Assembly (NCBI RefSeq): GCF_900091435.1
Contig: NZ_FMCS01000009.1
Span: 62,001-126,000, forward strand
Length of the DNA stretch: 64,000 bases
Direction: 5' to 3'
DNA from: Micromonospora chaiyaphumensis
GTDB lineage: Bacteria > Actinomycetota > Actinomycetes > Mycobacteriales > Micromonosporaceae
The position numbers were made by a program, and so were the translations under genes. Shown one piece after another: positions 49,438-58,030 of the stretch. Under the pieces are notes generated by a model that was not told the DNA's origin, searched no databases, and saw only the letters and a program-made list of their open reading frames with translations. The number at the start of each line of letters is the position of its first letter. Position 1 is the stretch's first letter.

Positions 49438-51362
49438 CGGTCAACCTCTACTTCCAGGCCGGAGGTCAGCTGCGTGACCTCGTCGTACGTGCGGTTCTGA
49501 TCGCGTTCGTGCTCGGCCTGCTCGTAGGCGGTGACCAGGTCGGCGTAGCCGGGGACGGTGGCGAGCAGGTCGGTGTGGGTGCCGCGGGCCACCACCCGGC
49601 CGTGCTCGACGTAGATCACCTCGTCGGCGAGCGCGATGGTGGCCCGCCGGTAGGCGACCACCAGGATCGAGGCGGGCGCGCCACGGCCATGATTCGGCTT
49701 CCGCGCCGCTTGGCGGCGCTCCGGACCGAATGAAGGCCGGTCGGCCGGGGCGCGCAGCCCGGCCAGGATGGCCGCCTCCACCCGGGGGTCGACGGCGCTG
49801 GTGGCGTCGTCGAGCACCAGCAGCCGGGGCCGGCCGGCGAGCGCCCGGGCCAGGGTGAGCCGCTGCCGCTGCCCGCCGGAGAGCGAGGTGCCCCGCTCGC
49901 CGACCATGGTGTCCAGCCCCTCGGGCAGCGCGGCCACGAAGCCGTCCGCCTCGGCCAGCCGCAGCGCCGCCCAGACCTCCTCGTCGCCGATGCCGGGGCG
50001 GTCCAGGCTGATGTTGGCCCGCACGGTGTCGTCGAAGACGAACGGCACCTGGGCGACCAGGGCCACCGTCGAGGCCAGCGAGGCGGCCGTCAGCTCCCGC
50101 ACGTCGACCCCGTCCAGGGTGACCGTGCCGCTGTCCGGGTCGACCAGCCGCACGGCCAGCGAGGTGATGGTGGACTTGCCGGCGCCGGTCGGCCCGACCA
50201 GGGCGACCGTCTTCCCGGCCGGCACGGTGAAGGTGACCTCGCCGAGCACCTGGGCGCCGGGCAGGTGCGCCTCGGCCGGCTCGTAGCCGAAGTGCACGTC
50301 GTCGAAGGCGAGCGTGGCGGGCGCCGGCGTGGCCGGGTCGAGCGTCACCTCGCCGTACGGCATCTCGCCGGTGGCGTCGAGGACCCGGCGGACCCGGTCC
50401 CAGCCGGCGACGCTGCGCGGCAGCTCGGCCAGCACCCAGCCGATGGCCCGGACCGGGAAGGCCAGCACGGTGAAGAGGAAGGCCACGCTGACCAGCTCGG
50501 TCACGGTGATCGCGCCCTGCCGGAGCCGGACCGCGCCGACCACCAGCACGGCGAGCGTGCCGAGGCTGGGCAGCGTCTCCAGCATGGGGTCGAAGACACC
50601 GCGTAGCTTGCCCACGGAGATCAGCGCGTCGCGCAGGTCGCCGGCCCGGGCGGCGAACCGGGCGGTCTCCTGGGCCTCCCGGCCCATCGTCTTGACCACC
50701 AGGGCGCCGTCGAAGCTCTCGTGCGCGATGCCGCTGACCTCGGCCCGCAGCCGCTGGGCGCGGGCCTGCCGGGGCGCCATCCGGCGCGAGTAGACCACGT
50801 TGAGCGCGAACAGCGCCGGGAACACGGCGAGGCCGACCAGCGCGAGGGCCCAGTCGGTGAGGAAGAGCGAGACCACCGCGCCGACGAGCATCACCAGGGT
50901 GCCGACGGCGAAGGGCAGCGGCGCGATCGGGTACCAGGCGGCCTCCACGTCCGAGTTGGCGTTGGAGAGCAGCGTGCCGGTGGCGTTGCGGTGGTGCCAG
51001 GCCAGCGGCAGGTCGAGGTAGCGGCGGGTGACCCGGCGGCGGTAGGCGGCCTGCAGCCGGTACTGCATGTAGCCGGCCCCGAGCCGGCGGCCGAAGATGC
51101 CGACCACCCGCAGCACGCTGATCCCGAACAGCGCGGCGGCGGCGAGCGCCAGGGCGCCACCGGTCACCGACCCGCGGGCCACCGCCGGGACCACCACCTT
51201 GCCGACCACCGCACCGACCACGTAGGCGCTGGCGATCACCATGAGGCCGAAGAGCACGCTGCCGGCCACCGCGACCGCGAAGATCCGCGGCTGCTCCCGG
51301 ATGGCCCGGCCGAGTACCCGTAGTCCCCTGCCGAGGACGTCCCGACTTGTCGCGCTCGCCAC
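49434..51362 (-). CDS. ABC exporter half, degenerate NBD with in-frame insertion
   Basis: A 642-residue half-transporter. TM domain about 20-330; Walker A GPTGAGKST; signature LSGGQRQRL; Walker B LLVLDDATSAVD, where Asp replaces the catalytic Glu; H-loop VAYRRAT, where Tyr replaces His. It supplies the good signature motif for the consensus site of the heterodimer. Between the D-loop and the H-loop strand there are about 20 extra residues (around RPSFGPERRQAARKPNHGRG) encoded by a palindromic element; homologues normally run directly from the short GLR linker to VVVAYRRAT. The frame stays open, so the protein is probably made. GGGGGAG lies 3 nt before the GTG. Confidence 0.92.
   Translation of the reverse strand: MASATSRDVLGRGLRVLGRAIREQPRIFAVAVAGSVLFGLMVIASAYVVGAVVGKVVVPAVARGSVTGGALALAAAALFGISVLRVVGIFGRRLGAGYMQYRLQAAYRRRVTRRYLDLPLAWHHRNATGTLLSNANSDVEAAWYPIAPLPFAVGTLVMLVGAVVSLFLTDWALALVGLAVFPALFALNVVYSRRMAPRQARAQRLRAEVSGIAHESFDGALVVKTMGREAQETARFAARAGDLRDALISVGKLRGVFDPMLETLPSLGTLAVLVVGAVRLRQGAITVTELVSVAFLFTVLAFPVRAIGWVLAELPRSVAGWDRVRRVLDATGEMPYGEVTLDPATPAPATLAFDDVHFGYEPAEAHLPGAQVLGEVTFTVPAGKTVALVGPTGAGKSTITSLAVRLVDPDSGTVTLDGVDVRELTAASLASTVALVAQVPFVFDDTVRANISLDRPGIGDEEVWAALRLAEADGFVAALPEGLDTMVGERGTSLSGGQRQRLTLARALAGRPRLLVLDDATSAVDPRVEAAILAGLRAPADRPSFGPERRQAARKPNHGRGAPASILVVAYRRATIALADEVIYVEHGRVVARGTHTDLLATVPGYADLVTAYEQAEHERDQNRTYDEVTQLTSGLEVEVDR
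49692..49731. repeat. Palindromic element inserted in the ABC exporter NBD
   Basis: Nested inverted repeats: ATTCGG (49692-49697) with CCGAAT (49726-49731), and GCGCCGC (49703-49709) with GCGGCGC (49713-49719), loop TTG. The intervening 5-6 nt are unpaired. The element lies inside the coding sequence between the Walker B/D-loop and the H-loop. Confidence 0.7.
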
Positions 51363-51579
51363 GCTCTCCCCCGCCGTAAGCCGCAGTTTTCTCCCTCATC
51401 CTTACCGCTCGACGCCGGCTCCGCCGACCCGGCCCCGATATGTCGGCCGTCACTCCCTCCCGGCCGACCCCGCCGAGCAGGGCGGATGCCGGCGCCCCGG
51501 GCCGGCGGCCGGCCGGGCGCCCCCGGCGCCGGGTCGCGCCGGGCGCGCCCGACCGGGCCGCCGGGCCTACGATCGGGCC

Positions 51580-52209
51580 ATGCCGCGGTACGCCCGAACG
51601 GAGCGCGAGGCGCTCGCCGACCTGATGCTGGAGCTGGGACCGGACGCGCCGACGGTCAACGAGGGGTGGACCACCCGCGACCTGGCGGCGCACCTGCTGG
51701 TGCGGGAGCGCCGGCCCGACGCGGCGGGCGGCCTCCTGCTGCCGCCGCTGCGGGGGCACGGCGAGGCGGTGCGCCGGCGATTGGCCGCCGGACCGTACGC
51801 CGACCTGGTGGCCCGGGTCCGCCGCCCGCCGCTGTGGAGCCCGGTGAGCAATCCCCTCACCGACGAACTGGCCAACAGCCTGGAGTTCTTCATCCACCAC
51901 GAGGACGTGCGCCGGGGCCGGCCGGGCTGGCTCCCCCGCGACCTGCCGGCGGGGCAGCAGGCCGCGCTCTGGAAGCGGGCCGCCGTGCTGGCCCGGTTCG
52001 CGTTGCGGCGCTTCCCGGCGGATCTGCTGATCCAGGCTCCCGGCTACGGCGAGCGGGCCGTCGGCCGCGGCGGCGAGCGGCTGCGGGTGGTGGGCGCGCC
52101 GGGCGAACTGGTGCTGTTCCTCTCCGGCCGGCAGCGGGTGGCCCGGGTCCAGGTGGACGGGCCGGCCGAGCCGGCGGACCGGTTGCGGGCGGCCGGCCTC
52201 GGCTTCTGA
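51580..52209 (+). CDS. TIGR03085-type metal-binding protein (maleylpyruvate isomerase-like)
   Basis: A 209-residue helical-bundle protein of the DinB/maleylpyruvate-isomerase-like superfamily. Hallmarks are LADLMLELGPDAPTVNEGWT, TTRDLAAHLLVRERRPDA with its His, and LEFFIHHEDVRRG, where two more His would complete the metal site. The C-terminal alpha/beta part ends VDGPAEPADRLRAAGLGF. The function of the TIGR03085 subgroup is not known; some relatives use mycothiol. TACGAT ends 6 nt before the ATG, so it is probably leaderless. Divergent from the ABC exporter operon. Confidence 0.85.
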   Translation: MPRYARTEREALADLMLELGPDAPTVNEGWTTRDLAAHLLVRERRPDAAGGLLLPPLRGHGEAVRRRLAAGPYADLVARVRRPPLWSPVSNPLTDELANSLEFFIHHEDVRRGRPGWLPRDLPAGQQAALWKRAAVLARFALRRFPADLLIQAPGYGERAVGRGGERLRVVGAPGELVLFLSGRQRVARVQVDGPAEPADRLRAAGLGF

Positions 52210-52337
52210 CGGAGCGTGCCGGCCCGGTCACCGGGCCACGTGGGACCGGCTTCGGCCCAGCGACGGAAGCCGATCCCGGCTGTCGTACGCTCCTGTCCCG
52301 CCGCCCAACCCCGGGGCGGCGGGACAAGGGGAGACGG

Positions 52338-53288
52338 ATGCGAGGCTTCGCGCTCTCGGCACTGCACGAACCCCCCTTCCCGACGCGCCGGCACGCCGCC
52401 GTCGAGCTGGTCGCCGGGGAGAGCGCCGGGTGGGTCGTCGACGTGGGCCTCATCGACACCCCGGCCGGGCTGCGCCGGCTGGCCGGCGCCCACCCGGTGG
52501 AGCTGGCCGGACGGGCCTGCCCGGACGCGTCGGTCGACGGCCTGCGGCTGCTCGCCGACCTGATCAGCTGGCTGTTCGTGATGGACGACGCGTGCGACGA
52601 GGACGGCCTGGGCGCCAGCCCGACGCAGCTCGCGCCGACCGTGGCGGCCCTGCTGGAGGTGCTCGACCGGCACGGCGACCCGGCCGCGCCGCCCCCCGCC
52701 GAGGCCGGCCCGCTGGCCGTGGCGCTGGACGACCTGTGCCGGCGGGCCCGCGACCGGCGCCGGCCGGCGTTGCTGCTGCGCCTGGTCAGCCAGTTGCGCG
52801 AGTACCTGCTGGCCCTGCTCTGGGAGGCGGCCAACCGGGAGCACCACCGGGTGCCCGGGGTGGCCGAGTACGTGCAGATGCGCCGGCACACCGGTGGCGC
52901 CCGGCCGAGCTTCACCCTGACCGACCTGGCCCACCCGGACCTGCCCGGCCCGGACCGGCGGGCCGATCCGGCGCTGGCCGCCCTGGACGCGCTCGCCGCC
53001 GACCTGGTCTGCTGGTGCAACGACCTCTTCTCCTACGACAAGGAGCGGGCGACGGGCCCGGACGCGCACAACCTGGTCACCACGATCGCCGGCGAGTCCG
53101 GCCGGGGCGAGGAGGCGGCGCTGCGCGCGGCAGCCGCCCGGTTCAACGAGAGCCTGGCGGCGTACGCGGAGCGGGACGCGGCGCTGGCCGCGACGGGCGA
53201 CGAGGGCGTGCGGGCCTTCCTCACCACCCGGCGGAACTGGATCCGGGCCACCTACGACTGGTCCCGCGCCGCCACCCGGTACGCCTGA
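52338..53288 (+). CDS. Class I terpene synthase
   Basis: A 316-residue terpene cyclase. The Asp-rich metal motif is DDACDED starting at Asp83 (DDxx(D/E)), and the NSE triad is NDLFSYDKE with Asn228, Ser232 and Glu236. The diphosphate-sensing Arg lies in EYVQMRRHTGGARPS, and the C-terminal RATYDWSRAATRY supplies the usual Arg-Tyr pair. Length and motifs fit bacterial sesqui- or monoterpene synthases; the product cannot be read. GGGGAG precedes the ATG by about 5 nt. No P450, prenyltransferase or methyltransferase is adjacent, so this is an orphan terpene locus, unless the downstream acyl-CoA ligase is linked. Confidence 0.92.
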   Translation: MRGFALSALHEPPFPTRRHAAVELVAGESAGWVVDVGLIDTPAGLRRLAGAHPVELAGRACPDASVDGLRLLADLISWLFVMDDACDEDGLGASPTQLAPTVAALLEVLDRHGDPAAPPPAEAGPLAVALDDLCRRARDRRRPALLLRLVSQLREYLLALLWEAANREHHRVPGVAEYVQMRRHTGGARPSFTLTDLAHPDLPGPDRRADPALAALDALAADLVCWCNDLFSYDKERATGPDAHNLVTTIAGESGRGEEAALRAAAARFNESLAAYAERDAALAATGDEGVRAFLTTRRNWIRATYDWSRAATRYA

Positions 53289-53383
53289 GCGGCGTTCCAC
53301 CCTCCGGGACCGTGGTCGCCGCAGGCCAGAGGGGCTAGCCGCTGCCCGGGTCCAGGCAATACTCTTCGGTAACCGCAGAATGG

Positions 53384-53399
53384 CGTGACCCCCGTCACG
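53384..53399. promoter_or_regulatory. Inverted repeat upstream of the fadD-like gene
   Basis: CGTGAC-CCCC-GTCACG is a perfect 6-bp inverted repeat 30-46 nt before the ATG of the acyl-CoA ligase, a fitting place for a fatty-acid-responsive repressor. Regulator unknown. Confidence 0.4.
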
Positions 53400-53429
53400 T
53401 CCCTCCACCCTCTGAAGGCGGCTACAGCG

Positions 53430-55256
53430 ATGGCTCTCGATGTACCGTACCGTTCCGTACCCGACATGTTCCTCAAGCGTGTGGCGGACTCCCCCGACCG
53501 CCACGCGTTCGCCCACCCCGCGCCGGACGACTCCGGGCCGGTCTGGCTGACGTGGGAGCAGGTCGGGCAGCGCGCCAGGGCGATCGCCGCCGGGTTGCAC
53601 GGGCTCGGCGTCGGCCTGGAGGACCCGGTGGCGATCCTGGCCAACACGCGCCTGGAGTGGGTGCTCGCCGACTTCGGGATCATGTGTGCCGGCGGGGCCA
53701 CCACGACCGTCTACCCGACCACCGAGCCGGAGGACGCGACGTACATCGTCGCCGACTCCGGCTCCAAGGTGCTCTTCGCCGAGAACCCGGCCCAGGCCGC
53801 GAAGATCGCCGGCAGCGCGGTGCCGGCGCTGACCCACGTGGTGCTCTTCGACGGCGCGCCCGACCCGGCCGCCGGCGTCCCGCAGCTCACCCTGGCGGAG
53901 CTGGAGGAACGGGGAACCCGGGCGCTGGCCAACGAACCCGACCTGATCGACATGCTGGTCGCCGGGATCGGCCCGGACCACCTGGCCACCCTGATCTACA
54001 CCTCCGGCACCACGGGCCGGCCCAAGGGCGTCGAGCTGCTGCACGGCGGCTGGTGCTGGGAGGGCGTGGCGCAGGCCGAGCTGGGCCTGCTGCACGCCGA
54101 CGACCTGCAGTACCTGTGGCTTCCGCTGTCCCACTCGTTCGGCAAGACGCTGCTCTGCGGCGCCACCCACGTCGGCCTGCCCACCTACGTCGACGGCCGG
54201 GTGGACAAGCTGGTCGACCTGCTCGGCGTGATCCGGCCGACGCTCATGTGCGGCGCGCCCCGGGTCTTCGAGAAGGTCTACAACAAGGCGGTCACCACGG
54301 CCCAGAGCGCCGGCGGCGCGAAGGCGAAGATCTTCGCCTGGGGCGTCGCGGTGGGCAAGGAGAAGGTCGCGCTGGAGCAGGCCGGCAAGCCGGTCCCGGG
54401 CGGGCTGAAGCTCAGGTACGCGCTGGCCGAGAAGCTGGTGTTCAGCAAGCTCCAGGCCCGGCTCGGCGGCCGGATGCGGGTGCTGGTCTCCGGCGCGGCG
54501 CCGCTGAGCAAGGAGATCGCCACCTTCTTCGCGGCGGCCAACCTGCCCATCTCCGAGGGGTACGGGCTCACCGAGACCAGCGCCGGCGCGTTCGTGAACC
54601 CGCCCGACGGGTTGAAGATCGGCAGCGTGGGCCGGGCCATGGGCGACCTGGAGTGCCGGATCGACACCGACGGCGAGATCCTCATGCGGGGCAAGCCGGT
54701 CATGCGCGGCTACCACAACCTGCCCGAGGAGACCGCGGCCGCGTTCACCGAGGACGGCTTCTTCCGCAGCGGTGACATCGGCACCCTCGACGACGACGGC
54801 TACCTGCGCATCACCGACCGGAAGAAGGACCTGGTCAAGACCTCGGGCGGCAAGTACATCGCGCCGTCGCACATCGAGGGCATGTTCAAGGCCGTCTGCC
54901 CGTACACCTCGCAGGCGGTGGTGATCGGGCAGGCGCGCAACTACTGCACCATGCTGGTCACGCTCGACCCGGACGCGATCAAGGGCTGGGCCGCGGGCAC
55001 GCCGCTGGAGGGCCGCGACTACACCGCGATCGTCACCTCGCCCGAGGCGCAGGCCATGGTCGAGGGCTACGTGGCCGAGCTGAACGGCAAGCTGAACCGC
55101 TGGGAGACGATCAAGAAGGTGACGATCCTCCCCCGGGATCTCACGATCGAGGACGGCGAGGTCACCCCGTCGCTGAAGATCAAGCGCCGGAGCGTGGAGA
55201 CCAACTTCGCCGACGAGATCGACAAGATGTACACGGGCACCCTCGCCGAGCTGTAG
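53430..55256 (+). CDS. Long-chain fatty acid-CoA ligase (AMP-binding)
   Basis: A 608-residue adenylate-forming enzyme activating fatty acids to acyl-CoA. P-loop LIYTSGTTGRPKGVEL; A5 region EGYGLTETSAGAFVNP; RSGDIGTLDDDGYLRITDRKKDLVKTSGGKYIAP (A7-A8, read in parts) and the C-terminal lysine region VTPSLKIKRR. It resembles the FadD15-type ligases of mycobacteria in length and in the GGWCWEGVAQAELG segment. The ATG was chosen where homology begins, with GAAGG 11 nt upstream. An inverted repeat upstream may be an operator. Confidence 0.94.
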   Translation: MALDVPYRSVPDMFLKRVADSPDRHAFAHPAPDDSGPVWLTWEQVGQRARAIAAGLHGLGVGLEDPVAILANTRLEWVLADFGIMCAGGATTTVYPTTEPEDATYIVADSGSKVLFAENPAQAAKIAGSAVPALTHVVLFDGAPDPAAGVPQLTLAELEERGTRALANEPDLIDMLVAGIGPDHLATLIYTSGTTGRPKGVELLHGGWCWEGVAQAELGLLHADDLQYLWLPLSHSFGKTLLCGATHVGLPTYVDGRVDKLVDLLGVIRPTLMCGAPRVFEKVYNKAVTTAQSAGGAKAKIFAWGVAVGKEKVALEQAGKPVPGGLKLRYALAEKLVFSKLQARLGGRMRVLVSGAAPLSKEIATFFAAANLPISEGYGLTETSAGAFVNPPDGLKIGSVGRAMGDLECRIDTDGEILMRGKPVMRGYHNLPEETAAAFTEDGFFRSGDIGTLDDDGYLRITDRKKDLVKTSGGKYIAPSHIEGMFKAVCPYTSQAVVIGQARNYCTMLVTLDPDAIKGWAAGTPLEGRDYTAIVTSPEAQAMVEGYVAELNGKLNRWETIKKVTILPRDLTIEDGEVTPSLKIKRRSVETNFADEIDKMYTGTLAEL

Positions 55257-55272
55257 CGAGCCCGCGCCGCCC

Positions 55273-55308
55273 GGCGGCCGTGCCCCTCCGTCCCGGGGCA
55301 CGGCCGCC
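55273..55308. terminator. Bidirectional hairpin terminator
   Basis: A perfect 14-bp stem (55273-55286 with 55295-55308) and 8-nt loop sits between the stops of the acyl-CoA ligase (55256) and the convergent LtrA gene (55317). Confidence 0.85.
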
Positions 55309-55316
55309 GCCGCGGC

Positions 55317-56624
55317 TCACAGGTGCTCCTGACGCCAGCGGCTCTGGTCCGCCTCCGCGGCGAGCTGCTCCTCCAGCGCGAGCCGCCGGATCCGGCGCCG
55401 CCGGCCGTCCTCCTGGAACGTCTCCACGACCACCCCGACGGTGACGAGCACCGCCAGCACGATGAGCGACGCCAGCTCCGGGATCGGGGCGACGACGGGG
55501 GCGACGACGGCGAGCGCCACGACCGTGATCACCAGCGGCCAGTGCACCTCCCGCAGCGCCACCAGCGCGCAGCCGACGAGGCTCAGCAGGTAGAGGCCCA
55601 CCCCGCCGAACAGGATCGTGACCCAGAAGCCGCCCAGCGGCGGGCCCCAGCCGGGGGTCTCCGGGCTGGCGGCGTCGGCCAGCAGGTCCTTGAGGCCGAG
55701 GGCGAAGAGGATGGTCCCGGCGATCAGCGGCAGGTGCAGGAACGTGTAGACGTCCCGGGCGAGCCGGAGCCGGGCGGCCGGGTCGCGGGCGTGGTGCAGC
55801 GCCTGCTCCAGCGCGTACGCCAGGGTGTCGAAGTACGCCCACCAGAGCACCGCCACCACCAGGACGCCGAGCAGCGCGGCCACCGCCACGGGACCGGTGA
55901 GCGGCAGCCCGGTCTTCGGGCCGAGTCCCAGCGCGATGATCGACTCACCGAGCGCGATCAGCACCATGAGGGCGTGCCGCTCGGCCCAGTGACCGGCGGA
56001 GATCACCACCCACCGCCGCGAGGCCAGGGTCACCCCGCCGACGTACTCGACCAGCAGCGCCACGGTCCAGAGCCCCAGTTGCAGCATCACGGCGTACGGC
56101 CGGTCGCCGAGCCGCTGGGGAGCCGTGCCGGCGATCACCAGCAGGACGGTGGCGACGGTCGGCAGCATGGCGCGCCACAGCAGCCCCCGGCGCCAGCGCG
56201 GATCCGAGCGATCCACCCACCCGAGGACGGCGATCTGGTTCATCCGGATCGCGAAGTAGCAGCCCGCGAAGACCAGCGGACCGTTCAGCCCGCCGGGACG
56301 GTCGACGAACGCGCTCGGCACGCTGAGCACCAGCAGGAAGGTCGCGGCCACCGTGACGACGCCGACCACCGGCAGCAGGCCCTGGTCGGCGCGCACCGCG
56401 TTGCCGAGCCGGGCGAAGCCGGTCCACGACCACCAGAGCAGGGCCAGCACCAGCAGGCAGCGGTAGAGGTTGGCCGGGGAGAGCAGGGTGGCGGTGAGCG
56501 TCGTGACGTTGATGAACGCAAAGACGAAGACCAGGTCGTAGAAGAGTTCGAGGCGGGTGGTCCGGGAGCCGGGCGCGCCGGGCCACACGACGCGCGACCA
56601 CCGGGCACCCCCGCCGTTCCCCAC
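55317..56624 (-). CDS. Low-temperature-requirement A (LtrA) family membrane protein
   Basis: A 435-residue protein with about 11 membrane helices. Family hallmarks: RLELFYDLVFVFAF near the N-terminus, GHWAERHALMVLIALGESIIALG, and WWAYFD. LtrA is linked to cold growth in Listeria, but its biochemical role is unknown. The GTG at 56624 lacks a ribosome-binding site, yet GACACT ends 6 nt upstream, suggesting a leaderless message. The open frame upstream has poor coding quality and was dropped. It is a tandem paralogue of the next gene, transcribed in the same direction 67 nt downstream of it. Confidence 0.87.
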   Translation of the reverse strand: MGNGGGARWSRVVWPGAPGSRTTRLELFYDLVFVFAFINVTTLTATLLSPANLYRCLLVLALLWWSWTGFARLGNAVRADQGLLPVVGVVTVAATFLLVLSVPSAFVDRPGGLNGPLVFAGCYFAIRMNQIAVLGWVDRSDPRWRRGLLWRAMLPTVATVLLVIAGTAPQRLGDRPYAVMLQLGLWTVALLVEYVGGVTLASRRWVVISAGHWAERHALMVLIALGESIIALGLGPKTGLPLTGPVAVAALLGVLVVAVLWWAYFDTLAYALEQALHHARDPAARLRLARDVYTFLHLPLIAGTILFALGLKDLLADAASPETPGWGPPLGGFWVTILFGGVGLYLLSLVGCALVALREVHWPLVITVVALAVVAPVVAPIPELASLIVLAVLVTVGVVVETFQEDGRRRRIRRLALEEQLAAEADQSRWRQEHL

Positions 56625-56691
56625 CCGGGCAGTGTCCGCAATCCCCGTGCCGTGCCGGTGCCGATCGGAGGATCCGTACCGGAACGAGCGC

Positions 56692-57969
56692 CTACCGCCC
56701 GGGCGCGCCGCCGGCGCCGTGCTCGGCGAGGAACTCGTCGCGCAGCGCGCGACGCGCCGGGCCGAAGAGCACCACCTCGGACACCACCATGCCGGCACAG
56801 ACCACGGCGAGCAGCCCCAGCGCGGCCAGCGCCGGCAGGTGGTCGGCCACCGGCAGGAGCAGCACCAGCAGCACGCTGGTCGCGACCCGTGGCCGGTTGA
56901 CCGAGCGCATGTTGCGCAGCCGGAAACCCACGTGCCCGAGCAGGTAGAGGATCACGCCGCCGTAGAGCGCGAGCAGGCCGAGGCCGTGCAGGGGATCGGT
57001 GAGCCGGTGGTGGGACTCGTCGCCGACGTAGGACAGCACCTTCTTGAAGCCCAGGGCGAGGAGGATGATGCCGGTGACCATCGGCAGGTGCAGGTAGGTG
57101 TAGGAGTCCCGGCCCAGCGCGGCCCGCTCGGCGCCCCGCGCCCGGGCCAGGACCCGCTCGGCGGCGATCGAGACCACGTCGAAGTACGCCCACCACAGCG
57201 CCCCGGCCACCGTGACGCCGAGGAACGAGGCCACGATGATCGGCCAGGAGATCGGCAGCGCGGTGATCCCGACCCCGATGGCGACCAGGGACTCCCCCAG
57301 CGCCACGATGATGATGAGGCCGTGCCGCTCGGTCCAGTGGGCGGCCGAGAAGATCTGCCAGCCCGCCGCGCCGATGGCCATGATGCCGCCGTAGTCGACG
57401 GCGAGGGCGAGCACCCAGAGCAGGGTACGCAGCGTGAGGACCCGGGCGGCGTCGTCGGTGAGGTACGGGGGCAGCAGCGCGGCGGTGAAGAGCAGCACCG
57501 CCCCGCCCAGCATCGGCAGGGCGGCCCGTACCAGCTGGCGGCGCAGCCCGGCGTCGCCGCGCGCGGCGTACCAGTAGAGGACCAGGTGCAGCACCCGGAC
57601 GGCCAGGTAGCAGGCGGCGAACACGAGCGGGCCGGAGAGCCCGCCGGGCAGGTCGACGAACGCCTCCGGGATGGTCGCGGCGACCACGAACATGGTGGCC
57701 ACCACCGCGAAGAGGACCACCCGGACGACACCCTCGTCGGCGCGGACCGTGTTGCCGAGCCAGGCGTAGCAGCACCAGCACCACCAGAGCAGGGCCAGCA
57801 GCAGCAGGCCCCGGCCCACGCCGGCCCAGGTCAGGTCGGCCGCCATCAACGCGGTCACCTGGGTGAGCGCGTAGACGAAGACCAGGTCGAAGAAGAGCTC
57901 CAGCGGGGTGACCGAGGCGCCCTCGGTCATCACCCGCATCCGCGGCGCACGCCGTGTCCCGTCCGTCAC
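56692..57969 (-). CDS. Second LtrA family membrane protein
   Basis: A 425-residue polytopic membrane protein. Signatures: PLELFFDLVFVYALTQVTAL, HWTERHGLIIIVALGESLVAIG and WWAYFDVVSIAAERVLARARG in part. About 11 helices. The GTG follows a CAGACT hexamer by 7 nt, again consistent with a leaderless start. Clearly paralogous to the downstream LtrA gene, by motif order and spacing; together they look like an old tandem duplication. Confidence 0.88.
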   Translation of the reverse strand: MTDGTRRAPRMRVMTEGASVTPLELFFDLVFVYALTQVTALMAADLTWAGVGRGLLLLALLWWCWCCYAWLGNTVRADEGVVRVVLFAVVATMFVVAATIPEAFVDLPGGLSGPLVFAACYLAVRVLHLVLYWYAARGDAGLRRQLVRAALPMLGGAVLLFTAALLPPYLTDDAARVLTLRTLLWVLALAVDYGGIMAIGAAGWQIFSAAHWTERHGLIIIVALGESLVAIGVGITALPISWPIIVASFLGVTVAGALWWAYFDVVSIAAERVLARARGAERAALGRDSYTYLHLPMVTGIILLALGFKKVLSYVGDESHHRLTDPLHGLGLLALYGGVILYLLGHVGFRLRNMRSVNRPRVATSVLLVLLLPVADHLPALAALGLLAVVCAGMVVSEVVLFGPARRALRDEFLAEHGAGGAPGR

Positions 57970-58030
57970 GGCGGACAGTCTGGCAGCCGGGTGGCCGGAG
58001 CGGTGTCCCTGACCCCGGCGCGCCGGGCCG

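Noticed and set aside
51580..55256. Terpenoid biosynthetic gene cluster
   Set aside because: Only the cyclase is terpenoid-related; the ligase has a strong general fatty-acid signature, and the TIGR03085 protein has no known link.
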